A stretch of 33,972 nt of DNA from Variovorax sp. (GTDB lineage Bacteria > Pseudomonadota > Gammaproteobacteria > Burkholderiales > Burkholderiaceae_C). Both the position numbers and the translations under genes were made by a program. Location: NCBI GenBank assembly GCA_017744935.1, contig JAGIAI010000052.1, positions 1 to 33,972 on the forward strand, written 5' to 3'. Shown here one piece after another: positions 16,005 to 22,628 of this stretch; the stretch's first letter is position 1; every line of letters begins with the position of its first letter. Under the pieces are notes generated by a model that was not told where the DNA came from, did no database searches, and saw only the letters and a program-made list of their open reading frames with translations.

Positions 16005-16046
16005 ATGGTCATCGGCAAGGACGCCGACGGCCTTGCGCTGGATCAA
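16005..16046 (-). promoter_or_regulatory. Degenerate FNR/ANR-like box before the protease gene
   Basis: On the minus strand TTGAT-CCAG-CGCAA (16046-16033) has GACCAT (16010-16005) 22 bp downstream, a 3-of-6 match. The predicted start (about 15998) falls on the ATG itself, implying a leaderless message or a different promoter. Confidence 0.35.
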
Positions 16047-16156
16047 GGCCGCGCGCCGAGCCCCGTCGCAGACCGGCGGAACGAAGAACGGCATTGAAGG
16101 CAACCGCCATGCAGACCCCGTTCCATCTTGCTCCATCTCGACAGTTCTCCGCCACG

Positions 16157-16303
16157 GTGCGCATCCGGCTCGCGGCGGATGTGGGGGGCGGATCTTCTGG
16201 TGATGGGCTGCTATGGCCGCAGCCGTGCCCGCGAATGGGTGGTCGGTGGCGCATGCGCTCGATTCTCCGGTCGATGACCTTGCCGGTGCTCATGGCGCAT
16301 TGA
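16157..16303 (+). pseudogene. Remnant of a universal stress protein gene, C-terminal end only
   Basis: Plus-strand translation gives the end of a two-domain type Usp protein across three frame segments: RIRLAADVG, then ADLLVMGCYGRSRAREWVVGG, then SILRSMTLPVLMAH and stop. The same region of the intact gene at 16873 reads FLVMGGYAHSRVRELVLGGM and TRGILEHMTVPVLLAH. The first shift is at a run of six G (16183-16188); the second lies near 16250 and restores the frame. No N-terminal part is recognisable upstream. Either an old relic or, less likely, sequencing errors. Confidence 0.6.
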
Positions 16304-16323
16304 TGCCAGGCCGGTGTCTGCCG

Positions 16324-16605
16324 TCAGTCATCAGAGTAAACGGTCGGCACCGAGAAATCGTCAGTGGCGAGCACCACCGGATGGGTCGGCTCATGGCGAT
16401 GGCGATGTAGCGCCATCTGCTCGATCACATCGAAGTGTTCCCTGCAGGCCTGGACGAGGCTGTCGCCGCCGCCCGTGGCGCCGAACAGATCGCGCAGCGC
16501 GTCTTCCGAGATCTCGGCGATCACCCGGCGATGGGCGCGCCCTTCGGGATAAATGGGAAACAACACAGCGGCTCGATCGAAGCAATAGATCGCATCGGAT
16601 TCCAT
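16324..16605 (-). CDS. Small DUF1488-like protein, 93 residues
   Basis: The protein starts MESDAIYCFDRAAVLFPIYPEGRAH and continues with VIAEISEDALRDLFGA and a helix with an acidic/histidine pattern (HFDVIEQMALHRHRHEP). The pattern of a short beta part, then ISxxAL..LFGA, then a helix resembles DUF1488, a small family of unknown function; this is a memory-based match and moderate. GGAGGT precedes ATG 16605. It follows the helical gene at 16632 by 26 bases and closes an operon headed by the two-domain universal stress gene. Confidence 0.65.
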   Translation of the reverse strand: MESDAIYCFDRAAVLFPIYPEGRAHRRVIAEISEDALRDLFGATGGGDSLVQACREHFDVIEQMALHRHRHEPTHPVVLATDDFSVPTVYSDD

Positions 16606-16631
16606 GTCGATGTACCTCCGCGGGGCTGCCG

Positions 16632-16847
16632 TCAGCCGTCGAGGGGAACGCCGCCGCCGAACCGGGCAGTCCAGCGGTCCCAGGCATCCTGGTAGAGGGC
16701 GACGAAGGTCTGCGTCATCTCTCCCCATGCATGAAGCTGCGCTTGCTGGAGCTTCTCCACCGAATCCTGAAGAAGGTGTTGCCACCCGACGACGGAAAGG
16801 AGGTACGCATCCTGAAGACGCGCCTGAGGTGATTCGGAGTTGCTCAT
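16632..16847 (-). CDS. Small helical protein, 71 residues
   Basis: I do not recognise a family. The protein is almost wholly helical and rich in glutamine, tryptophan and leucine (SVVGWQHLLQDSVEKLQQAQ, then TQTFVALYQDAWDRWTARF). It looks phasin-like in composition but is shorter, so this is not a claim of function. ATG 16847 lies 25 bases after the stop of the universal stress gene on the same strand and is preceded by a purine-rich GGAGACC stretch. Its product could bind membranes, granules or the stress protein (inference only). Confidence 0.65.
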   Translation of the reverse strand: MSNSESPQARLQDAYLLSVVGWQHLLQDSVEKLQQAQLHAWGEMTQTFVALYQDAWDRWTARFGGGVPLDG

Positions 16848-16872
16848 GAGGGGTCTCCTGCTTGGGATATGT

Positions 16873-17709
16873 TCAATGCGCCAGAAGGACTGGCACGGTC
16901 ATGTGTTCGAGGATCCCGCGTGTCATGCCGCCGAGAACCAGTTCGCGCACACGCGAGTGGGCATAGCCGCCCATTACAAGGAAGTCGCCTTGCAGGTCGC
17001 AGATGCGAGACAGCAAGGCATCAGACGTCGGGACTTCGCAGACGAGGCGATCGATCGTCGCCGAAACGCCGTGTCGCTCGAGCCAGGCCGAGAGATGCGG
17101 TTGCGGCAGGGCTTGATCGTCTTCGTTCTTTCCGGCGAGTTGCAGTAGCGTCACCCGGTCAGCGCGCTTGAGCAACGGCAGGGCGGCATCCAGTGCAAGC
17201 CCTGCTTCGCGCGAGCGATTCCACGCAACCACGATGCGGCGTGGGTTCGCCTTGAACTCACCGGTGTGCGGCACCACCAGCACCGGTCGTCCCAAGCCGA
17301 GCATCACCTCACCGACGAGGCCATGGGAGGGTGTGTCCGTCCGGGTATCGCCGCCTTCCTGCCCGAGCACCACGAGGTCGCTGGTCCGCCCATGTTCGAT
17401 CAGGGCGTCCGTGGCCAGACCGTCCACCTGGCGAAGCTCGAAGGAGACTGATCGCCATGCCTTCATATGAGTACGGAAGTTGTCGGCGATTCTTTCGGCC
17501 CGGTGCTTCAGATACGCAGCGGATTCGGCGATGTAGTCGCTGGCGCCTGCATTGATCAGGCCGGCCGGGATCGAGGCCTCGTAGAGGCCCGTCGGGAGCA
17601 GGCCAACGATATGCGCGGCATGTTCATTTGCCAACGCGCCGGCGAAATCGATGCGCGCCGCGCAACGGCCGCTGTAGTCGAGATGGACCAGGATCGTCTT
17701 GAAGGTCAC
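16873..17709 (-). CDS. Universal stress protein, tandem two-domain (UspE-like)
   Basis: The 278-residue protein has two Usp domains in tandem. The first starts TFKTILVHLDYSG and ends RPVLVVPHTG; the second starts NPRRIVVAWNRSREA and ends MTVPVLLAH, with the nucleotide motif GGYAHSRVRELVLGG in the second only. The first domain shows no clear G-x2-G-x9-G-S/T motif. I chose GTG 17709: the FNR-type promoter predicts a start near 17740, downstream of the ATG at 17748, and GTG 17709 gives the normal Usp N-terminus. It heads an operon with the genes at 16632 and 16324. Confidence 0.9.
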   Translation of the reverse strand: MTFKTILVHLDYSGRCAARIDFAGALANEHAAHIVGLLPTGLYEASIPAGLINAGASDYIAESAAYLKHRAERIADNFRTHMKAWRSVSFELRQVDGLATDALIEHGRTSDLVVLGQEGGDTRTDTPSHGLVGEVMLGLGRPVLVVPHTGEFKANPRRIVVAWNRSREAGLALDAALPLLKRADRVTLLQLAGKNEDDQALPQPHLSAWLERHGVSATIDRLVCEVPTSDALLSRICDLQGDFLVMGGYAHSRVRELVLGGMTRGILEHMTVPVLLAH

Positions 17710-17746
17710 GGCCGTCTTCCCTTGTTGAAGTAGGCGATGGAGTCTC

Positions 17747-17788
17747 ATGCTAGGCACGTCGGCCGCAGCGCCTGTTGATCTGCGTCAA
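17747..17788 (-). promoter_or_regulatory. FNR/ANR-type promoter for the two-domain universal stress operon
   Basis: On the minus strand TTGAC-GCAG-ATCAA (17788-17775) is followed after exactly 22 bp by TAGCAT (17752-17747), the same hexamer as at the MscS-like gene. Confidence 0.65.
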
Positions 17789-17810
17789 TCCGCCGCTGTC
17801 GCGTCGGCGT

Positions 17811-17852
17811 TTGATCCAGAACAAACCCACCCGCCCTCATCGTCCCTACATT
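17811..17852 (+). promoter_or_regulatory. FNR/ANR-type promoter for the BON-DksA operon
   Basis: TTGAT-CCAG-AACAA (17811-17824) is followed after exactly 22 bp by TACATT (17847-17852), the same hexamer as at the Hsp20-kinase operon. The predicted start is near 17859. Confidence 0.65.
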
Positions 17853-17903
17853 GATCCGCAGCGAGAGTTTCGCGCCTCGCGTGCTTCTTGCGAAAGGAGT
17901 CTC

Positions 17904-18557
17904 ATGAAAACCGATGCAAAGATCCGAAGCGATGTTCTGGCCGAGATCGACTTCGATCCCTCGATCAGATCGTTGGGTATCAGCGTGGAAGTGAAGGATG
18001 GGGTGGTCGCACTCACCGGGACGCTCACGAGCTACGCGGAGAAGCATGCGGTCGAACGGGCGGTCCAAAGGGTGCACGGAGTGCGCGGCGTCACGTTGGA
18101 GATGACCGTCAGCAGGCCCGCGGACCACGAGCGCACAGACGCTGAACTGGCCAACGCAACCGAGCGCGCGCTCCTATGGCATGTGCTGGTGCCGGACGGC
18201 AAGATCCGTCCGCGCGTGGACAACGGCTGGATCACGCTCGAGGGCGAAGTCGAATGGGCCTACCAGAGCCATGCGGCAGAGACGGCCGTGCAGTCGCTGG
18301 TGGGAGTAGTCGGCATCACGAACAGCATCCAGGTTCGCCCACTGTTCAGTCCGGCCGACATCCAGAGGAACATCGAGCAGGCGCTTCTGCGCCAGGCCTA
18401 TCGGGAATCGCAGCACATAGACATCGCGGTGGACAACGCCGTGGTCACGCTGACGGGCAAGGTGCATTCGTGGGCCGAACGACGCGCGGCGCAGGGGGCT
18501 GCCATGGCCGCACCAGGTGTCGGACGCGTGATCAACCACCTGCTGGTGGAATCCTGA
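17904..18557 (+). CDS. Three-BON-domain protein without signal peptide
   Basis: The 217-residue protein consists of three BON domains (about 3-70, 78-148, 150-217), each with the pattern of a helix, then a strand pair with GxVxLxGxV (VVALTGTLTSYAEK, WITLEGEVEWAYQS, VVTLTGKVHSWAER), and a final GVxGVxN or GRVINHLLV strand. BON domains are usually exported (OsmY, secretins) and thought to bind phospholipid; here the N-terminus MKTDAKIRSDV has no signal, so a cytoplasmic location is expected. AAAGGAG precedes ATG 17904. It is followed after 21 bases by the zinc-finger gene. Confidence 0.9.
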   Translation: MKTDAKIRSDVLAEIDFDPSIRSLGISVEVKDGVVALTGTLTSYAEKHAVERAVQRVHGVRGVTLEMTVSRPADHERTDAELANATERALLWHVLVPDGKIRPRVDNGWITLEGEVEWAYQSHAAETAVQSLVGVVGITNSIQVRPLFSPADIQRNIEQALLRQAYRESQHIDIAVDNAVVTLTGKVHSWAERRAAQGAAMAAPGVGRVINHLLVES

Positions 18558-18578
18558 TTGATAGCCGGAGGCTGGACC

Positions 18579-18959
18579 ATGGCACGACTGACATCCCAAG
18601 ACCAGGAGCAACTGCGCAGGCAACTCGAAGCTCTGAAGCAGCGCACGCTCGATGAACTGCACAGACGTACCGATCCGATGGACGCGCTCCAGGAACGGGT
18701 TTCCTACGAGCATGAGGTCCACAACAACGCCGAAGACGCGGAGGAGGAGCGCAGCGAAGACCTGCGCTTCGCCGAGATCGACATCGAACGCCAGCGCCTG
18801 CAGGAGATCGAAGGAGCCCAGCGGCGAATGACAACGGAAAGCTACGGCGCGTGCATCGATTGCGGCGAGGACATTCCGCGGGAACGGCTCATGGCCTACC
18901 CCACGGCGCTGCGCTGCAACGCTTGCCAAGTGGCGTGGGAGCGCAAGCGCCGCGGCTGA
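18579..18959 (+). CDS. DksA/TraR-type zinc-finger protein
   Basis: The 126-residue protein has a long acidic coiled-coil region (about 5-85) and a C-terminal four-cysteine zinc finger: C92-x2-C95 and C113-x2-C116 with the family-typical YGACIDCGEDIP. DksA-type proteins enter the secondary channel of RNA polymerase and modulate promoters with ppGpp (known for DksA). Whether this short form does so is inference. ATG 18579 is preceded by GGAGG. It is the second gene of the FNR-type operon with the BON protein and may link low oxygen to transcription control. Confidence 0.9.
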   Translation: MARLTSQDQEQLRRQLEALKQRTLDELHRRTDPMDALQERVSYEHEVHNNAEDAEEERSEDLRFAEIDIERQRLQEIEGAQRRMTTESYGACIDCGEDIPRERLMAYPTALRCNACQVAWERKRRG

Positions 18960-18981
18960 ACCGAGGCTGAGCGCGGCACAG

Positions 18982-19008
18982 TTGATGCCCTCGATGCTGC
19001 GGCATCAA
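18982..19008. terminator. Hairpin between convergent genes, possible bidirectional terminator
   Basis: TTGATGCC and GGCATCAA form a perfect 8-bp inverted repeat with an 11-base loop. It lies between the zinc-finger gene and the convergent VIT gene and overlaps the VIT stop. No T-run follows on either side, so intrinsic termination is uncertain. Confidence 0.35.
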
Positions 19009-19712
19009 GGCACACCGCCGAACAGCATACCCACGCCTGCCGTCACCGCCATGGCCAAGGTGCCCCACAGGGTCACGCGCAGTGTGCTCCCGGCCACGGG
19101 CGTCCCACCGATGCTCGCGGCGATCGCACCAAGCAGGGCGAGGAAGACCATGGCGCTGACCACGATCCATTGCAGCAACGAATGCCCGGGCGCCAGCGCG
19201 ACCACGGTGAGCGGCATCGCCGCGCCCACGGCAAAGCTCACGGCGGATGCCATGGCCGCCTGCAGCGGGCGCGCACTGAGTGCCTCCGACATGCCCAACT
19301 CGTCGCGTGCATGTGCACCGAGCGCGTCGTGCGCCATCAGCTGGGTGGCGACCTGGCTGGCCAGTCCGTGTTCGAGGCCCCGGCGCACATAGATCGCGGT
19401 CAGCTCGCGATGCTCTGCCTCTGTGTCCGTCGCCAGCTCGTGGCGTTCTCGCTCCAGGTCGGCCTTTTCGGTATCTGCCTGCGAGTGGACCGAGACGAAC
19501 TCGCCGGCCGCCATGGACATGGCACCCGCCACCAGGCCGGCCACCGCGGTCGTCATGATGTTGGCGTGACTGGCCTGTGCGGCCGCGACTCCCGCGACCA
19601 GGCTGGCCGTGGAAATGATGCCGTCGTTGGCGCCGAGCACCGCGGCGCGCAGCCAGCCGATGTGTTCGGTGCGGTGTCGTTCGAGATGTGTGCGGGCGTG
19701 GCGTGATTTCAT
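19005..19712 (-). CDS. VIT/CCC1-family iron or manganese transporter
   Basis: The 235-residue membrane protein has the VIT1/CCC1 layout: HIGWLRAAVLGANDGIISTASLV at the first span, a second span with GLVAGAMSMAAGEFVSV, a cytosolic charged domain (about 75-135, rich in E, D and H; RERHELATDTEAEHREL) that in this family binds metal, and three C-terminal spans. Family members move Fe2+ or Mn2+ out of the cytosol. In this island it may limit iron toxicity during stress (inference). It starts at ATG 19712 with a weak ribosome site. No FNR box is seen before it. Confidence 0.9.
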   Translation of the reverse strand: MKSRHARTHLERHRTEHIGWLRAAVLGANDGIISTASLVAGVAAAQASHANIMTTAVAGLVAGAMSMAAGEFVSVHSQADTEKADLERERHELATDTEAEHRELTAIYVRRGLEHGLASQVATQLMAHDALGAHARDELGMSEALSARPLQAAMASAVSFAVGAAMPLTVVALAPGHSLLQWIVVSAMVFLALLGAIAASIGGTPVAGSTLRVTLWGTLAMAVTAGVGMLFGGVP

Positions 19713-20029
19713 CGGACTTGGTCAGGGCAGGATGCGGACAAGGGCCAGTGCAAACCAATGAGCGGCCTGCAGTAGCGGGTGCTCGAGTTCCTGAATTCCA
19801 TGTTCCTCTCCATTGATGGTGAAGATAGTGATCGGACCCGGGTTGGTTGGACCAGGCGCGCTCCTCGTAGTGTCAGGTTCAATTCTGAACAAGCCCTGAT
19901 CCTTGGGCTCTAACGCGGTGCGCGACTACACACGGCTGGCGTGCCTGATCACAGCCGTGCCGGCAGCCTCCGTTCCATCATCACGTCGCGGGCATGGCGG
20001 CCCGCGGACCTCCAAGAAGAGCCGCCTGC
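19713..20029. other. Intergenic region of 317 bases with short inverted repeats
   Basis: I see no gene here. The region contains a small palindrome GTTCA-ATTC-TGAAC (19877-19890) and an inverted repeat CACGGCT/AGCCGTG in the 19930-19965 stretch. Either could be an operator or hairpin for the divergent genes at 19712 and 20030. No FNR-type box and no convincing -35/-10 pair are visible. Confidence 0.4.
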
Positions 20030-20530
20030 ATGAAACTCATCCTTCGCCTCTATTCCTTGGCCCATGGATTCATGGCCCTGCTCTTTGCCAGTGCCGGCCT
20101 CATGCTCGTGGTCGCGGCTGCCCGCGCCGGCTGGCAGGCTGCCTTCGGCGACTGGGATTACGCCGCGTCCGAAGGCATGGTGGAAGCCATGGGCGTGCTG
20201 GCCGCTGCGGTGGTGGCCATGCAGATTTCGCAGACCATCGCCGAGGAAGAGGTGATCCGCGATGCCCACATCAGCGCGCCGACGCGGGTGCGCCGCTTCC
20301 TCTCGCGCTTCATGGTGGTGATCGTGGTCGCCATCGCAGTGGAGGCCCTGGTAACTACCTTCAAGGCACGCTCCGAGCCGGCGCTCATGTTGAACGCGGC
20401 AGCACTGGTGGCGTCCGTGGGCGCCCTGCTGGTGGGGTGGGGCGTGTTCATACGACTAAACCGCGCGGCCGAGGAACTGGAGCCCGAAGCCATGGCTGAG
20501 GCCAAGGAGGAAGACCGCAAGCTCCAATAG
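20030..20530 (+). CDS. Hypothetical inner-membrane protein, 166 residues
   Basis: I do not recognise a family. There are four hydrophobic segments: about 3-28 (ILRLYSLAHGFMALLFASAG), 47-66 (GVLAAAVVAMQIS), 90-112 (FMVVIVVAIAVEALVTTFKA) and 120-144 (LMLNAAALVASVGALLVGWG). An acidic loop (TIAEEEVIRDAH) lies between the second and third, and a charged, glutamate-rich tail ends the protein. It resembles small sensory or stress membrane proteins but nothing allows a specific call. ATG 20030 has an AAGAG stretch at about 11 bases. It stands alone between the VIT gene and the Hsp20 pair. Confidence 0.7.
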   Translation: MKLILRLYSLAHGFMALLFASAGLMLVVAAARAGWQAAFGDWDYAASEGMVEAMGVLAAAVVAMQISQTIAEEEVIRDAHISAPTRVRRFLSRFMVVIVVAIAVEALVTTFKARSEPALMLNAAALVASVGALLVGWGVFIRLNRAAEELEPEAMAEAKEEDRKLQ

Positions 20531-20775
20531 GTCGTGTGGCCCGCGCCAAGGTCGAAAAGCTGGTCGACACCCCTTCACGGATGCGCAAGGCACCCGCTTC
20601 CCCAGCGCTTCTGGTCAGCCCTGGCGCAGGCCGTGAACGGGTCACGGCGCCGGCACCGCCATACCTTCGTAGCCTTGGCAAGGAATCAAGAGCAGCCAAG
20701 CGACGGCTGAACAATGCCCATTGACGGACATAGGCAGCCAGGTGCTGCGGTGCCAGTTCGAAGCAGGGGCACCGC

Positions 20776-21183
20776 TCACGCCGTGCGGACCTCGATGCGA
20801 CGTGGTTTCGCGTGCTCCGCCTTCGGAATGGACAGTTTCAGCACGCCATCGGCAAGCTCGGCGGTCACCTTCTCCGTGTCCAGTTCGGAGCTGAGGGTGA
20901 AGGTCCTGTGGAAGCGGCCGAACCCGACCTCGGTGTGGCTCGACTGGAGACCCTCGGGCAGGTTGAGGTCGATGTCGGCGTCGATGGTGAGCGTTCCCGC
21001 CTCCACCTGCAGATTCAGTCTGTCGCGCGAGACCCCCGGCAGGTCGGCGTAGAGCGTAATCCCGCTGGCGTCCTCCACGACGTCGACCGGTGGCATGAGG
21101 GCAGCGGCGTTGTAGCGCGCCTCGTTGCTCTGCTCTTTCGCGGTCGTCGCCGGTGCACGTTGCTGGTCGCGAAGATCGTTCAT
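20776..21183 (-). CDS. Small heat-shock protein Hsp20, second of a tandem pair
   Basis: The 135-residue protein has an alpha-crystallin domain (about 30-125): PVDVVEDASGITLYADLPGV, LNLQVEAGTLTIDADI, and the closing LADGVLKLSIPKAE. The N-terminal arm is short and glutamine/alanine-rich. AAAGGAG precedes ATG 21183, 16 bases after the stop of the first Hsp20 gene, so they are co-transcribed. Paired Hsp20 proteins often form mixed assemblies (IbpA and IbpB in E. coli); that this pair does is inference. Confidence 0.93.
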   Translation of the reverse strand: MNDLRDQQRAPATTAKEQSNEARYNAAALMPPVDVVEDASGITLYADLPGVSRDRLNLQVEAGTLTIDADIDLNLPEGLQSSHTEVGFGRFHRTFTLSSELDTEKVTAELADGVLKLSIPKAEHAKPRRIEVRTA

Positions 21184-21199
21184 TTCAGGGCTCCTTTCC

Positions 21200-21652
21200 T
21201 CATTGGATGGCGATGCGGCGAGGCTGGGCCGCAGCACGCCGCTGGACTGTGATGTGCAGGACGCCGTCGCGGTAGCGGGCCTCCACGGCCTCGGGATCGG
21301 CGTCGTCGGGCAGGCTGATGACTCGACGGAACCTGCCCGACAGTCTCTCGTTGATGTGCACGGCGACGGCGCTTCCCTTGGCCGTACTCTCCGGCTCGGG
21401 CAAGTCGGACTTGCGGGTTCCGGCAAGCGTCAGCACCCCGCGGTCGAGGGTGATTTCCAGGTCCGCCGGATTCAGCCCGGGGGCGAAGGCGTAGACCTCC
21501 ACAGTCTGGGGTGTTCCTCCCACGTTCAGGGCGGGGAAGCCACCGCGGCCGAAGCCTCGGATGGTGGGAGACAGATCGAAGGCCTGCTGCATCTCGCGCT
21601 GCAGGCGATCCATCTCGGCGAACATGTCGCGCGGAAACAGGGATCGATACAT
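21200..21652 (-). CDS. Small heat-shock protein Hsp20, first of a tandem pair
   Basis: The 150-residue protein starts MYRSLFPRDMFAEMDRLQRE, the usual N-terminal arm of class A bacterial Hsp20, followed by an alpha-crystallin domain (about 45-145) with VEVYAFAPGLNPADLEITLD and the closing YRDGVLHITVQRR. I chose ATG 21652 because GGAGG lies 8 bases upstream; an earlier in-frame ATG (21667) overlaps that site. It heads the pair with the gene at 21183. A sigma-32-like promoter and a strong hairpin lie in the leader, pointing to heat control rather than oxygen control. Confidence 0.93.
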   Translation of the reverse strand: MYRSLFPRDMFAEMDRLQREMQQAFDLSPTIRGFGRGGFPALNVGGTPQTVEVYAFAPGLNPADLEITLDRGVLTLAGTRKSDLPEPESTAKGSAVAVHINERLSGRFRRVISLPDDADPEAVEARYRDGVLHITVQRRAAAQPRRIAIQ

Positions 21653-21680
21653 AGCGAATACCTCCATTCAGGTTGAACGG

Positions 21681-21706
21681 AGCGCTGGAGGCGTCCTTCC
21701 AGCGCT
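21681..21706 (-). promoter_or_regulatory. Leader hairpin, possible RNA thermometer
   Basis: AGCGCTGGA and TCCAGCGCT form a perfect 9-bp stem with an 8-base loop in the leader of the Hsp20 pair. The CCTCCA in the loop and descending stem (minus strand, 21691-21686) is complementary to TGGAGG at the ribosome site (21666-21661), so two mutually exclusive folds are possible. Confidence 0.45.
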
Positions 21707-21719
21707 TCCGGTTCCCGAA

Positions 21720-21746
21720 ATAGGGTCGGCCAAAAATGGTTTCAAG
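21720..21746 (-). promoter_or_regulatory. Sigma-32-like heat-shock promoter for the Hsp20 pair
   Basis: On the minus strand CTTGAA (21746-21741) is followed after 15 bp by CCCTATTT, in which CCCTAT (21725-21720) matches 5 of 6 positions of CCCCAT. The predicted start is near 21711, giving a leader of about 60 bases. Confidence 0.6.
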
Positions 21747-21933
21747 AGGGCGGTTGGTGGCTGGGGAGTGCGCCGCGCCGCTCGAGCCCCTTCCTTCCGA
21801 CCAACTCAAACAACCTCTCGGGAGAAACAAAACGCTAAATTTTTGTCGGTCGGTTTCGGCACTCTTGATCTCCGAATCTGCCGACGCTATTTCTAGCTCG
21901 CTCTGGTCATTGTTGAGAAAAGGAGGTTGTCAA

Positions 21934-22242
21934 ATGGCCATGGACCTGCTCAGACAGCTCGCCGGCAGCTCATTGCCGGCAACGTTCAGCACCCCCGCAG
22001 AGATCGACAAGATCAAGCTTTTGCGCGCTGCGGGTCTGGTGATCGCGCTTACACCCGTCTCTTCCAGTGCGCTGACGCCTTCGGGCACGGCCGATGCCGT
22101 CCAAGTGCTGGCCATCACCGAGAAGGGTCGTCAAGAGCTGGCGGGATATACCCTTCCAGGAGATGCGCCGCCCATACGGCCCGCCTGCATGGCCTGGTGG
22201 AAAGCCAGAAGCGCAGCAGCTCATTTCCGTCGTTCGCCGTGA
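21934..22242 (+). CDS. Small hypothetical protein, 102 residues, possible winged-helix fold
   Basis: I do not recognise a family. The N-terminal part is helical with DKIKLLRAAGLVIALTP, followed by AVQVLAITEKGRQEL, a pattern like a winged-helix end (helix then a TEKG turn) but without a confirmed fold. The C-terminal 25 residues are basic with tryptophans (ACMAWWKARSAAAHFRR). AAAGGAGG precedes ATG 21934 at a good distance, which supports translation. The next small gene starts 11 bases after its stop, so they probably form an operon. Confidence 0.65.
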   Translation: MAMDLLRQLAGSSLPATFSTPAEIDKIKLLRAAGLVIALTPVSSSALTPSGTADAVQVLAITEKGRQELAGYTLPGDAPPIRPACMAWWKARSAAAHFRRSP

Positions 22243-22253
22243 TGGAGGGGAAT

Positions 22254-22493
22254 ATGCGAGAAGCTTCTTCAGATCCGATCATCTATCGCGACGTCTCCAT
22301 CGCCATCAACGTCACGAGAGCCGGTGGCCGTGTCTTCGGTCATGCCGATCTTTTCGCGGCGAACGAGTTCAAGGGACGAATCTCTCTGGGGAGCGCACGA
22401 ACACGACCTCGGGAAGTGCGTGAGAAGCTGCGCTGTCTGGCCAAGGCCAAGGTGGACGTCTGGACCGCGGTCGAGGCAGCAGCCCGTCATTGA
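22254..22493 (+). CDS. Small hypothetical protein, 79 residues
   Basis: I do not recognise a family. The protein has a beta-rich first half (IIYRDVSIAINVTRAGGRVFGHAD) and a helical second half with several basic residues (REVREKLRCLAKAKVDVW). There is no signal peptide or membrane segment. GGAGGGG lies just before ATG 22254. It follows the 102-residue gene closely on the same strand. The 135 bases downstream to the fasciclin gene hold nothing I can identify. Confidence 0.65.
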   Translation: MREASSDPIIYRDVSIAINVTRAGGRVFGHADLFAANEFKGRISLGSARTRPREVREKLRCLAKAKVDVWTAVEAAARH

Positions 22494-22628
22494 AAGTTGG
22501 CGACAACGAGCACCCCGAACACGGGCAGGGTCAGGCCCGCTCATCGGCCGATGGGCGCGGCCATGAACGGGCCCCAGGCTACGAGTTCGGGGTTGTTCCT
22601 TTCCTTGAACGCAACCGATCACCACGAA

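Noticed and set aside
20536..20724. Short plus-strand frame of 62 residues after the unknown membrane protein
   Set aside because: Composition is low in structure and no ribosome site is seen; probably chance in high-GC DNA.
21865..21878. TTGAT-N4-GAATC near the small gene at 21934
   Set aside because: The right half-site lacks TCAA and no phased -10 follows, so I do not count it as an FNR box.
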